40,259 nt of DNA from an uncultured Agathobacter sp. (GCA_944381555.1 CALWLL010000028.1:1-40259), one strand, 5' to 3'; shown: positions 8,362 to 16,438, numbered from the stretch's first letter. The notes: generated by a model from the sequence alone, not told the origin. Translations and numbers: made by a program.

Positions 8362-8794
8362 TTTTATCCCCTCTTTTATCCTTCTTCTCATCCTCTACGG
8401 ATTTATACTTCTTTGGTTCTTCATTTTTCCTCATGGAGGCAATATTCTTTGCCGCCTGATACATTTCGGCACTATATTCCATTAATTTCTTTTCGTCCTT
8501 CCAAGGCACAATATCTCCATTTGCAATTCTTCGGAAAATAGTCATAATCTTTCCCAGTTCATCACCATTATCCCGGGCATTTTCTCTTTCTGTTTTCATC
8601 TGCTGCGCCCATTGCTTCATGTTCTGCAATTCTGCCAGCTTTTGTTTTCCCTCCTCAGAAAGTTTTAATGTTGCAGCATTCCCTTTTGCATTTTCCGGTT
8701 TCGCATCCGCATCATTGTTTTCACCTGTTACATACAGACTCTCAATAAAATTCTTCCGCACCTGCATATCTTCCATGATATTTCTTGTCTTCAT
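8255..8794 (-). CDS. Uncharacterised helical protein A of a three-gene set (3' end possibly frameshifted)
   Basis: Up to 179 residues, preceded by GGAGGG at good spacing. It is mainly charged helix, with a recognisable core GDIVPWKDEKKLMEYSAEMYQAAKNIA (about residues 93-118, cited here in pieces: GDIVPWKDEKKLMEYS and EMYQAAKNIA). I believe similar cores occur in uncharacterised Lachnospiraceae proteins, but I cannot verify that here. The last 35 residues (from about SEITNGIISK) overlap gene B and look unlike the rest. One extra base in the G run near 8370 would instead end this gene at TAA directly before the gene B start, a normal arrangement. A recent one-base loss or a sequencing error is therefore possible. 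No domain of known function is seen. Confidence 0.65.
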   Translation of the reverse strand: MKTRNIMEDMQVRKNFIESLYVTGENNDADAKPENAKGNAATLKLSEEGKQKLAELQNMKQWAQQMKTERENARDNGDELGKIMTIFRRIANGDIVPWKDEKKLMEYSAEMYQAAKNIASMRKNEEPKKYKSVEDEKKDKRGDKSEITNGIISKCNINLCQEDHAAGGLLQTAFGEKEC

Positions 8795-8896
8795 CTCTCG
8801 CCCTCCGTAGCATAAACATATGTATCTATATATTATTATCGGAAAGTTCTAAGAAAATAATAATATCACAAGAACAATATTGCGGATATCTTTACC

Positions 8897-9862
8897 CTAT
8901 CTCACCTTTATACCGGACACCATATACATCCTCTCATTGGATATTTTTCTATCTACCTCAAAGTAAGCGCCAAAGAGTCTTGCCAAATCATCCTCGCTCA
9001 TCAGCCCGTTTGATACCTTTGCGGCAGGTCCTGCATGATGGGAGTCTAATTGCTTACGGCTCATACTGTGGGCAATTGTAAGCCGTCCGCCCATTTTAAG
9101 CTTTTTAGAAAGCGAGCTGATAAGTCCTGCCGGATTCACAAAATGCGGAAATGCATTATAGACCATGCAGATATCGTACTCTTGCGGCAGGTCGATTTCC
9201 TCTATATCTGCACAGTAAAACTCCACATTATCATACGAAAACTTGCTTTTTGCTATCCGGATCATTTCGCCTGAGATGTCTACCCCCGTTACTTTGCCAA
9301 CCTTTCTTTTCAGATAATCCGGGATTAACACACCTGTACCGCACGCAACATCAAGGACTTTAACACCCTCTCTCACACCTGCGGCATCCAAAATAGTTTT
9401 AATCTTATCCTCTTCTATAATTTGTCCCGCGTCCCAATCCTTTGCCAGATTATCAAAAAAGGCAATCACATCATCCTTTTTGATTGCCTTGCGGCTTAAT
9501 ACATCACCGATTTCTTCCACCCACTCGGATTCCAAATCGTCAATTGTCATTTCCTTTCCTGCATCCGTTGGATTTCCCGGCGTTCCGCAAATCGGACAAT
9601 CGTACTTTAGGATTCTCTTAGGAAACAATTCATTGCAGTTTGGGCAGCGAAGCATTACGTCCGTTTTTCTCACCGTTAATTCTGCGCCCTCACATACCGT
9701 CCCAACTGCTGCCTCTTCAAAATATTCTTTAACCACCTCAAACGTATAGCCGGAGGCTTCCCCAATCAGAAGCCTGATTTTCGTAACGCGGTTGTGCCCC
9801 CGTTCCCTACAGATATCCTGTGCGTGCTCAATCATCTGTACTGCGCCATGATATTCATGCAT
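8897..9862 (-). CDS. HypA nickel chaperone fused to a SAM-dependent methyltransferase
   Basis: Residues 1-114 are a HypA domain. It begins MHEYHGAVQMI, with the N-terminal Met-His-Glu nickel site, and has a zinc site CPNC (Cys73/76) and CPIC (Cys89/92). HypA delivers nickel to the hydrogenase large subunit. From about residue 133 a class I SAM methyltransferase follows: an FFDNLAKDWD entry helix, SAM motif I VLDVACGTG (169-177), VTGVDISGEM (191-200), and a Rossmann core to the C-terminus (321 residues in all). The normal HypA length is about 115, so the second domain is a true extension with no stop or frameshift between. The ATG is preceded by AAGGAG. It follows echF after a terminator and lies before the unknown small-protein genes. 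The methyl acceptor is unknown. No hypB is adjacent. Confidence 0.93.
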   Translation of the reverse strand: MHEYHGAVQMIEHAQDICRERGHNRVTKIRLLIGEASGYTFEVVKEYFEEAAVGTVCEGAELTVRKTDVMLRCPNCNELFPKRILKYDCPICGTPGNPTDAGKEMTIDDLESEWVEEIGDVLSRKAIKKDDVIAFFDNLAKDWDAGQIIEEDKIKTILDAAGVREGVKVLDVACGTGVLIPDYLKRKVGKVTGVDISGEMIRIAKSKFSYDNVEFYCADIEEIDLPQEYDICMVYNAFPHFVNPAGLISSLSKKLKMGGRLTIAHSMSRKQLDSHHAGPAAKVSNGLMSEDDLARLFGAYFEVDRKISNERMYMVSGIKVR

Positions 9863-9901
9863 ATTCTATATCTCCTTAATCAAAACTTATTATGTTCAGA
9901 A

Positions 9902-9931
9902 TAAAAACAGGAAGAGAATCTTCTCTTCCTG
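9902..9931 (-). terminator. Rho-independent terminator after echF
   Basis: Minus strand: CAGGAAGAGA pairs perfectly with TCTCTTCCTG around a four-base loop (9908-9931), followed by TTTTTAT. It ends the ech operon. The HypA fusion 40 bases further would need read-through or a weak promoter in the short gap. Confidence 0.9.
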
Positions 9932-9942
9932 CCAAAACTTAA

Positions 9943-10479
9943 CTATTTCTCCTCAACAAGTGTGATAGATTTTTTCGGACAACTGCTTTCGCAAAGACCG
10001 CAGCTTACGCAAAGTTCTTTGTTAAGCTCCCATTTCTTTTCTGCTCTATCAACAGTAATCGCCTCTTTCGGACATTTCTTCGCACATAAGGTACAGAATA
10101 CACAAGTATCCATATCTGCCTTTGGATATTTCTTTGCCTGTACCGGTTTTTCATAAACAGCAACCGCTTTCTTATCCATTGGTTCCTGATATCCCGGTAC
10201 AATATGAAGGCATTTTTTCGGACATTTTTCTGTACAGTACCCACACTGAATGCAGTCAAAGCGGTCGATTGACCATGTACTTGCTGCACGGTCAACCTTG
10301 ATTGCGCGGGAAGGACAATTCATAGCGCAAAGTCCGCAGAGAATACAATCCTCAATTGTAATTTCAATATGTCCACGGCTTCTTTCCGGATATACTGCCG
10401 GCTCTGCAGGATAATTTCTTGTTACAGGCTTAGAAAAGAGATTCTTAAGTACTGTGTTCTTAAAATTCATAAGTGCCAT
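9943..10479 (-). CDS. echF: Ech-type hydrogenase polyferredoxin subunit EchF, internally duplicated
   Basis: This is the electron-input subunit of the membrane-bound hydrogenase, passing electrons between ferredoxin and the small subunit. Four CxxCxxCxxxC motifs are visible: Cys45/48/51/55, 76/79/82/86, 126/129/132/136 and 157/160/163/167, enough for four [4Fe-4S] clusters. The usual EchF/NuoI-like subunit carries two clusters in about 120-150 residues. Here residues 40-95 and 121-176 are clearly alike (for example IKVDRAASTWSIDR versus ITVDRAEKKWELNK), so the second pair arose by tandem duplication. A linker of about 30 residues (97-122) joins the halves. It is the last gene of echABCDEF, 19 bases after echE, and precedes a strong terminator. 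Confidence 0.92.
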   Translation of the reverse strand: MALMNFKNTVLKNLFSKPVTRNYPAEPAVYPERSRGHIEITIEDCILCGLCAMNCPSRAIKVDRAASTWSIDRFDCIQCGYCTEKCPKKCLHIVPGYQEPMDKKAVAVYEKPVQAKKYPKADMDTCVFCTLCAKKCPKEAITVDRAEKKWELNKELCVSCGLCESSCPKKSITLVEEK

Positions 10480-10498
10480 CTCACATTACCTCTCTTTC

Positions 10499-11578
10499 TT
10501 AGCGCTCTGTACAACTGATACATGGATCAATTGTAACGATTAACAATGGAACATCTGCAAAATCAGCACCCTTTAATGTCTCTAAAAGGCTTGGAATATT
10601 GGCAAAGGTAGGCGTTCTGATTCTCATACGCTCTAAGAATTTGCTTCCGTTTGCTTTACTATAATAGATTGCTTCTCCACGCGGCTGCTCTACGCGCATA
10701 AAGTATTCTCCGTTTGGATTTCCTTTTACAACAGCAGAAAGCTCACCGCCCGGAATCTTGCTGATGGCCTGACGAATCAAATCAATTGCCTGAAAGATTT
10801 CATTGATACGGACTTCACAGCGTGCAAAGCTGTCTCCAGCTTCGCTTGTAATGATTTCCATATCCAAATCCTTATAAGCGGCATAACCGGTTGTTCTCAT
10901 ATCCATTTTAATGCCTGAAGCACGTGCAAACGGACCTGCCGCACCAAGATTATGCGCCTGTTCCTTTGTCAGGACTCCCACGCCCTTTAACCGGGATTCT
11001 ACCGTATAGTCAAAAAGGAATGTTTTTTTAATAACCTTTAATTCTTCTTCAATACCGGCTGTCACATCGAGCATAACCTTTAACATCTCCGCATCCATAT
11101 CCTTTAAGACGCCGCCGACTTTATTCACAGAGAAGATGCACCTTCCGCCTGTAGTAAGTTCAAATACGTCAAGCACCTTTTCTCTCATCCTCCAGCACTG
11201 ATAGAACAAACTTTCAAAACCGAAAGCGTCCGCAAGAAGTCCCAGCCACAATAAATGGCTGTGGATACGGGAAAGTTCTGCCCAGATGGTACGGAGGTAT
11301 TTCGCTCTGTCCGGAATTTCCACATTCATGATATGTTCAATAGATTCGCAGTATCCCATACCATGCATAAAGCTGCAGATTCCGCAGGTACGCTCTACGA
11401 CATATGTCATTTCGTTAAAATCTTTTTTCTCTACGAGACTTTCAAGACCTCTGTGTACAAATCCAATAGAAGGAATTGCTTTTACTACTTTTTCATCCTC
11501 AAGAACTAAATCCAGATGAATCGGTTCCGGAAGCACCGGATGCTGAGGACCAAAAGGTACAATACTTTGTTTTGCCAT
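10499..11578 (-). CDS. echE: Group 4 [NiFe] hydrogenase large (catalytic) subunit EchE
   Basis: This is the NuoD-like catalytic subunit that binds the Ni-Fe centre and interconverts protons and H2. The L1 motif is RTCGICSFMHGMGYC (Cys65, Cys68, His72). The L2 motif is DPCISC (Cys353, Cys356), just before the C-terminal TER. The protein stops three residues after the last ligand Cys. It therefore lacks the cleavable C-terminal tail found in most [NiFe] hydrogenases, consistent with the absence of an endopeptidase gene. An AGGAGG site precedes the ATG. Lying in the ech order and with NuoC/NuoB-like neighbours, it is best placed in the Ech (group 4) class; a formate hydrogenlyase type is less likely because formate dehydrogenase genes are absent here. 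Confidence 0.96.
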   Translation of the reverse strand: MAKQSIVPFGPQHPVLPEPIHLDLVLEDEKVVKAIPSIGFVHRGLESLVEKKDFNEMTYVVERTCGICSFMHGMGYCESIEHIMNVEIPDRAKYLRTIWAELSRIHSHLLWLGLLADAFGFESLFYQCWRMREKVLDVFELTTGGRCIFSVNKVGGVLKDMDAEMLKVMLDVTAGIEEELKVIKKTFLFDYTVESRLKGVGVLTKEQAHNLGAAGPFARASGIKMDMRTTGYAAYKDLDMEIITSEAGDSFARCEVRINEIFQAIDLIRQAISKIPGGELSAVVKGNPNGEYFMRVEQPRGEAIYYSKANGSKFLERMRIRTPTFANIPSLLETLKGADFADVPLLIVTIDPCISCTER

Positions 11579-11590
11579 CTTACTTTCCTC

Positions 11591-11950
11591 CTACTTCTTA
11601 ATAAATGGCGCTTCTTCATTGATACGATATAACTTGTTTTCATAATCAAGGTTAATCATCTGAATATTCACGCCAAATAATTCTTTCATTTCATTTTCAT
11701 ACAGGAATGCATATGGATAAAACTCGGTAATGCTGCATACCTCTGTATCTTTGTCGATGACAAGACGAAGGATGGTATACTCGTTTGTATCATCATTTGC
11801 GAAAGAATAGCTTACATGAAGCTTTTCTTCGGAATAAGCGCAGCAAGCCTGAGAGAGACGTAATTTTGCATTCTTAAATGCCATTACTTCACCAAGTAAC
11901 CGGTCAGGCGTAATCTCTCTTATAACATGTTCAGGATTCTTAATTACCAT
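11591..11950 (-). CDS. echD: Ech-type hydrogenase NuoC-like subunit EchD
   Basis: A 119-residue homologue of the 30-kDa (NuoC) subunit of complex I. The conserved C-terminal part reads AFLYENEMKELFGVNI, which matches the family's ENE/RE-(M)KE-(L/M)FG signature. It is a structural subunit of the hydrophilic arm bridging the small and large subunits. The start at 11950 is preferred over 11974 because GGAG lies seven bases upstream and the next protein would otherwise overlap echC further. It overlaps the echC stop by 11 bases, which suggests translational coupling. Confidence 0.9.
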   Translation of the reverse strand: MVIKNPEHVIREITPDRLLGEVMAFKNAKLRLSQACCAYSEEKLHVSYSFANDDTNEYTILRLVIDKDTEVCSITEFYPYAFLYENEMKELFGVNIQMINLDYENKLYRINEEAPFIKK

Positions 11951-12437
11951 TGCCTGTCTCCTTTCCGGCTTCATTTAAAGCCGCATTTTCCGTCTTCTGT
12001 CCTTTTTGGTTTGCTTCCTGTTCATCTGCTCTTTCCTGAAACAGTGCAACTGCTTTTATAATGCCGTCAATGATTGCCTGTGGTCTTGCAGCACAGCCCG
12101 GAACATAAATATCAACCGGAATGGTTGTGTCCGCTCCGCCGATAATGTTATAGCACTCTTTAAAAACGCCGCCTGTGCATGCACAGACACCCACTGCCAC
12201 TACTACCTTTGGACTTGGCATCTGGTCATAGAGCTGTTTTACGACAGCCTGATTTTGTGTGTTAATTCCTCCTGTAATCAGGAAGATATCTGCCTGCATC
12301 GGATCTCCTGTGTTAATGATACCAAAACGCTCTGCATCATAAACCGGAGTCAGGCAAGCCAAAACTTCAATATCACATCCATTACAGCTAGATCCATCAT
12401 AATGGAGCAGCCAAGGTGATCTTTTTACGATTCCCAT
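11940..12437 (-). CDS. echC: Ech-type hydrogenase small subunit EchC (NuoB-like)
   Basis: This subunit holds the proximal [4Fe-4S] cluster next to the Ni-Fe site. Cluster ligands are visible as SSCNGC (Cys18, Cys21), GVCACTGG (Cys85 or Cys87) and PGCAARP (Cys115). The start at 12437 was chosen because AAGGAAGAG precedes it and the protein then opens MGIVKRSPWLLHYDG, as in the family. The C-terminal 30 residues are a polar Gln/Asn/Glu-rich tail not needed for the fold. The gene sits between echB and echD. Confidence 0.93.
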   Translation of the reverse strand: MGIVKRSPWLLHYDGSSCNGCDIEVLACLTPVYDAERFGIINTGDPMQADIFLITGGINTQNQAVVKQLYDQMPSPKVVVAVGVCACTGGVFKECYNIIGGADTTIPVDIYVPGCAARPQAIIDGIIKAVALFQERADEQEANQKGQKTENAALNEAGKETGNGN

Positions 12438-12450
12438 AATCTCTTCCTTT

Positions 12451-13314
12451 CTAAACAACCATTAAGATGATAAGGTTTACACCTGCAACAAGAAGCGTAA
12501 CGCCCCATGCAGACTTCAGCATTACCTGCCATTTTACACGGGCTGATGTATTGTCGATGAGAATTTCCAAAAAATAAGTCGCCAATACTGCGATTACCGC
12601 CACAAGATAACTCCAAGGGTTTTTGTTAATGAAAAATAATCCGACAAAGCCCATCAAAAATACATGCTCATACCATTCTGCCACTTCAAATAAACCAAGC
12701 GTCTTAGCACCCATATCCGTTGTGATGCCTTTTACCAGTTCCTGATGCGGGTGATGCGAAGTACTCAGGTCGAATGGTGATTTGCGCAGCTTAATTGTAA
12801 GAATGAATACAAAGGCAATAAAAAAGCCCGGCGTCTTTACAATTGCAGGCATATCCGCCTGAATAATATCTGACACATTAAAAGAACCTGTCGCCAGATA
12901 GAAGCCGATACAGGCAAGAAGCACAGCCGGCTCATAACACATCATCTGAAGCAGTTCACGGGATGCGCCCAGATTACTGTATGGCGAGTTGGTAATGCAG
13001 GCAGCAAAAATAAGGAATGTCGCTCCCGTTGAAAGCAAAAAGAAGCAAAGCAAAACATCGTTTCCGCCAAAAAACATACAGCCTGTAAATATAATCGTAA
13101 AAAGGAATGACATTATCAGGAATACCTGCGCCGGATTTACAACGATAAACTGCTTGGAGAACAGCTTTCTGACGTCATAAAACGGCTGGAAAATACTCGG
13201 TCCGATACGCCCCTGCATTCTTGCAGAAATCTTGCGGTCAAGACCGCTCAAAAGGCCACCAACTAAAGGTGCAAAAATAAGAAAGGCCGCAATGCTGATA
13301 ATACGATAAATCAT
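12451..13314 (-). CDS. echB: Ech-type hydrogenase membrane subunit EchB (NuoH-like)
   Basis: A 287-residue integral membrane protein with about eight hydrophobic helices, homologous to NuoH, which anchors the hydrophilic arm and links redox chemistry to ion movement. Conserved segments include GLDRKISARMQGRIGPSIFQ near residues 22-41 and SPFDLSTSHHPHQELVKG near 195. The start at 13314 makes TAATG with the echA stop (one-base overlap), with GGAGG upstream. The longer frame starting at 13380 only reads into the end of echA. Confidence 0.94.
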   Translation of the reverse strand: MIYRIISIAAFLIFAPLVGGLLSGLDRKISARMQGRIGPSIFQPFYDVRKLFSKQFIVVNPAQVFLIMSFLFTIIFTGCMFFGGNDVLLCFFLLSTGATFLIFAACITNSPYSNLGASRELLQMMCYEPAVLLACIGFYLATGSFNVSDIIQADMPAIVKTPGFFIAFVFILTIKLRKSPFDLSTSHHPHQELVKGITTDMGAKTLGLFEVAEWYEHVFLMGFVGLFFINKNPWSYLVAVIAVLATYFLEILIDNTSARVKWQVMLKSAWGVTLLVAGVNLIILMVV

Positions 13315-15227
13315 TATAATGCACCTCCTATGATAATACATAACATGACCACTAACCATGCACTGGTAATCCATATACACGGGCGCATCAGCTTACGCTG
13401 ACCGAATGTATGGGCAAAATACCAGTTTGTCATAAATAAGTGTTTATTTTCACCCATGGAATCCACGAATTCTTTATTATTGCCGACGTTAATCCCATTC
13501 ATGTAAGAAACAATCTGTCTTACCTTGATACTTGTTGCATAGCGGAATGCTGTCAGCGGTACAAAGAAGATAAACACTACAATAGCAATAAGAAGTAATA
13601 ATACACCCATTGGAAGTACTGCTGTTGAAGTTCCGAATACTTCTACTAAAAGCGGCTCAATATAAACGGTTGAAAGCACCGGGAATAATAAGCACAGTGC
13701 AATCATAAGCACAGCATGTATCATAAGAGAAAGTAACTCGTCCTTTTTCGTAATATCCTTTACTTTAATTTCCGTATCGGTATAAGAGATGAGCTTACTC
13801 ATCCATTTTGTCCAGTAGAACATGGTCGTGGCACTACCAAAAACAATGAAGAGCACCAGCAATATATTGCTTTCATCCACAGATGCCTTAAGCGCTGACC
13901 ATTTTGAAATCAGCATGCCAAACGGTGCTAAGAACATACCTGCAATACCAATGAACATGAATGCTCCAAGTCTTGGAAGACGATAGATGAGTCCATGCAT
14001 ATCTTCAATATCACGGCTGTGGAGCGCGTTCTCGGTTGCGCCTGTATTCTGGAACAAAAGTGACTTAGATATTGCATGGAATAACATAAGGAAAATTCCT
14101 GCCCAAAGTGTTTCTGCCGTTCCCACACCGGCACAGGCAACCATAAGCCCTAAGTTGGATATGGTTGAAAGTGCCAATACCTTCTTGCCATCCGTCTGGG
14201 CTATCGCCATGATAGATGCTGCAAAGAATGTAAAGCCGCCGATAAAGCTGATAAGCAATCCCGTTGTTGTTCCACTCATAGCCGGAGCAAGGCGGAATAA
14301 AATATAAATACCTGCTTTAACCATTGTTGCACTATGCAGCAATGCAGAAGAAGGCGTTGGTGCAACCATAGCCCCCATGAGCCATTTTGAAAATGGCATC
14401 TGCGCCGCTTTCGTAAGCGCTGCTACCGCTATAAGCGTTACCGGAATTACCGCCTTGGCATCGCCTAAAGCGCCAAGTTCTACAAGGTTGCTTAAGGATA
14501 AGTTTCCGGTCGTATATCCGGCATAGCAGATTGCTACAACCAAAGCCGCGCCGCCTAATAGATTCATCCAAAGTGCCCGGAAAGAATTTGCAATTGCTTC
14601 CTCCGTTTTCGTATAACCAATCAACAGGAAGGAACAGATACTTGTCATCTCCCAGAAAAGGTCAATCCAAAGCAGGCTGTCCGATAATACAAAACCAAAC
14701 ATCGCTCCTAAGAACACGAATAACAACATAAAGAAGTAATATCTCCTGTCCTGGAATTCGGTATGATGATGGTGGTAGCCATGCATATAACCTACAGAAT
14801 AAATAACGATTAAACTTCCGATTATGCCGATAATGATACACATTAAGACAGATAACCGGTCCACATGAACGTGTGCAATTTCTGCCTGCTGGGGTCCGTA
14901 CAACTCCAGATATGTAATCATAAGGGTTGGAATAATTGATAAAAGGCTTATTATTTTTCTCTTGTGCTTAAAGCTAAGATATGTAACAAGAAACATAAGA
15001 AGCCACACCGCTGCCAGCATAATCATGTCGATTATGTGCGTGTGATAATAAAGTTCCATCTCCCGGCATCCTCCGGCAATCCACTGTACCGCAAATAAAC
15101 CTACAACAGCCATAATTATTCCTGCGCTGATGTAGGTAATGATGTTACGAATCTTATTTACGCGGATTGTGTACATGAGAATAGACACCACGAATGGAAA
15201 ACAGATTAAAAAAGGTATCATCCACAT
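13314..15227 (-). CDS. echA: Ech-type hydrogenase membrane subunit EchA (NuoL/MrpA-like antiporter)
   Basis: A 637-residue polytopic protein of the Na+/H+ antiporter-like family (NuoL/NuoM/MrpA). It probably moves H+ or Na+ as electrons pass from ferredoxin to protons. Family landmarks are SLLWIDLFWEMTSICSFLLIG, with the conserved Glu near residue 193; LTKAAQMPFSKWL (Lys near 265); and HAISKSLLFQNTG (Lys near 388). More than a dozen membrane helices are evident, and the long HL-like amphipathic C-terminal part is present. It is the first gene of echABCDEF. The ATG lies 10 bases after GGGAG, and a promoter lies at 15268-15296. Confidence 0.94.
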   Translation of the reverse strand: MWMIPFLICFPFVVSILMYTIRVNKIRNIITYISAGIIMAVVGLFAVQWIAGGCREMELYYHTHIIDMIMLAAVWLLMFLVTYLSFKHKRKIISLLSIIPTLMITYLELYGPQQAEIAHVHVDRLSVLMCIIIGIIGSLIVIYSVGYMHGYHHHHTEFQDRRYYFFMLLFVFLGAMFGFVLSDSLLWIDLFWEMTSICSFLLIGYTKTEEAIANSFRALWMNLLGGAALVVAICYAGYTTGNLSLSNLVELGALGDAKAVIPVTLIAVAALTKAAQMPFSKWLMGAMVAPTPSSALLHSATMVKAGIYILFRLAPAMSGTTTGLLISFIGGFTFFAASIMAIAQTDGKKVLALSTISNLGLMVACAGVGTAETLWAGIFLMLFHAISKSLLFQNTGATENALHSRDIEDMHGLIYRLPRLGAFMFIGIAGMFLAPFGMLISKWSALKASVDESNILLVLFIVFGSATTMFYWTKWMSKLISYTDTEIKVKDITKKDELLSLMIHAVLMIALCLLFPVLSTVYIEPLLVEVFGTSTAVLPMGVLLLLIAIVVFIFFVPLTAFRYATSIKVRQIVSYMNGINVGNNKEFVDSMGENKHLFMTNWYFAHTFGQRKLMRPCIWITSAWLVVMLCIIIGGAL

Positions 15228-15267
15228 TTTCTTTCATCTCCCGTTTTTATTATACATAGTTATTTAT

Positions 15268-15296
15268 ATTTTAGTCCCTTTATTTCCTGTTTTCAA
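15268..15296 (-). promoter_or_regulatory. Probable sigma-A promoter of echABCDEF
   Basis: Minus strand: TTGAAA (15291-15296), a 17-base spacer, TAAAAT (15268-15273). Transcription would begin near 15261, about 34 bases before echA. A second -10-like TATAAT lies at 15249-15254. Confidence 0.6.
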
Positions 15297-15341
15297 GAGA
15301 AAAAAGTAATAATTTGTCATTTTCTTAACAAAAAGAAAATA

Positions 15342-15405
15342 AAACTGTACCCTAATAGTAAGACACACAAAAAAGAGATTGTGTTGAACTATTAGGGTAC
15401 AGTTT
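15342..15405. repeat. Perfect 18-bp inverted repeat between nfo and echA
   Basis: AAACTGTACCCTAATAGT (15342-15359) is exactly complementary to 15388-15405, around a 28-base spacer that itself contains a short ACAC/GTGT stem. T-rich DNA follows on both strands (TTTATTTTCTTTTT on the minus strand, TTTACTTCTTTTTT on the plus strand). It may serve as the terminator of nfo. The length and perfection of the arms also fit a very small inverted-repeat element. Confidence 0.7.
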
Positions 15406-15445
15406 ACTTCTTTTTTCTTATCCTTGACAAAGGGTATAATCCACC

Positions 15446-16279
15446 TTATAATTCCATCCAGCTTCTTACTAGTGCAATTTCTCTTTTATATCCTTCGTCA
15501 TCATTTGGTGTTTCCAAAATAAACGGCTTGCCTTGCAGCAATGGATGCTGTACGACGCATTTTAAGGCCTTTTCTCCGATTCTGCCTTCTCCGATACAGG
15601 CATGTCTGTCCTTGTGGCTGCCGCAGTCGTTCATGCTGTCATTTAAGTGAATTGCCTTTAGTCTGTCTAATCCGATCACACGGTCAAATTCTTCTAAGAC
15701 CCCATCCAGGTTATTTACAATGTCATATCCTCCATCCCACACATGACAGGTATCCAGACACACGCCAACCTTATCCTGCAATCCGGCCAGATCAATAATG
15801 GCCCGCAGTTCTTCAAATGTCGCACCAACCTCAGACCCTTTTCCCGCCATCGTTTCCAATAGCACAAGCGTACTCATATCCGGGGTCAGAGCTTCATTTA
15901 ATGCCTCCGCAATCAACAAAACCGCCGCTTCTGTTCCAAGTCCTGTATGTGAGCCCGGATGAAAATTATAGTAATTTCCCGGCACATACTCCATTCGGGC
16001 AATATCTTCTTTTAGCATATTCTTGGAAAACTGACGGATATCCTCTTTTGCAGAGCACACATTCATCGTATATGCCGCGTGCGCAACCAGTTTTCCAAAA
16101 CCATTCTCTTTTACCAGCCGGCAAAGATTGCCGGCGTCTGCCGGAACAATCTCCTTTGCAGAGCCTCCCCTTGGATTTCTTGTAAAAAATGCAAAGGTAT
16201 CTCCGCCTAATTGCATCGCCATCTTTCCCATTGCTTCAAATCCTTTGGACGAAGTCAGGTGATTGCCTATATATATCAT
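15446..16279 (-). CDS. nfo: Endonuclease IV (deoxyribonuclease IV)
   Basis: This AP endonuclease cuts the backbone 5' of abasic sites in base excision repair, in the cytoplasm, with three metal ions (Zn in known members). Family motifs are FFTRNPRG near residue 33, YNFHPGSH near 108, VCLDTCHVWDGGYDI near 175, AIHLNDS near 209, and DRHACIGEGRIG near 223. The start at 16279 gives a 277-residue protein beginning MIYIGNH and is preceded by AAAAGGAGAG. The longer frame from 16348 has no family support. Downstream is the 15342-15405 hairpin, and upstream are two tandem palindromes. Confidence 0.95.
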   Translation of the reverse strand: MIYIGNHLTSSKGFEAMGKMAMQLGGDTFAFFTRNPRGGSAKEIVPADAGNLCRLVKENGFGKLVAHAAYTMNVCSAKEDIRQFSKNMLKEDIARMEYVPGNYYNFHPGSHTGLGTEAAVLLIAEALNEALTPDMSTLVLLETMAGKGSEVGATFEELRAIIDLAGLQDKVGVCLDTCHVWDGGYDIVNNLDGVLEEFDRVIGLDRLKAIHLNDSMNDCGSHKDRHACIGEGRIGEKALKCVVQHPLLQGKPFILETPNDDEGYKREIALVRSWMEL

Positions 16280-16322
16280 CGTTGTACTCTCCTTTTTATG
16301 GGCATATATAAAAAAATTATAA

Positions 16323-16438
16323 TCTAATGCCCAAATTATTTCTATCATCCCATTTATTTATAACAATTTGGGCATTAGACAAAAAATTGATTCTTAATAC
16401 CCAAGATTTATCAAAATTCTGGGTGTTAAGAACCAATT
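16323..16438. repeat. Two tandem related palindromes upstream of nfo
   Basis: The first palindrome is a perfect 15-bp inverted repeat, TCTAATGCCCAAATT at 16323-16337 with its complement at 16365-16379. The second is imperfect, 24-base arms at 16385-16408 and 16415-16438. Both contain related cores (TAATGCCCAA and TAATACCCAA), and a further half-site, ATTGCCCAATTT, is at 16447-16458. The first palindrome abuts a TATAAT on the minus strand (16317-16322) upstream of nfo. Operators, transcribed hairpins or a remnant of a repeat element are all possible. No gene is visible in 16280-16592. Confidence 0.65.

Noticed and set aside
8831-8842. Sigma D promoter (CCGATAAT) before gene A
   Set aside because: No TAAA-type -35 at the right distance was found, so it is mentioned only as a hint.
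12425-12616. A 63-residue minus-strand frame overlapping echB and echC
   Set aside because: It sits inside the conserved echB C-terminal region in another frame and has no supporting motif.
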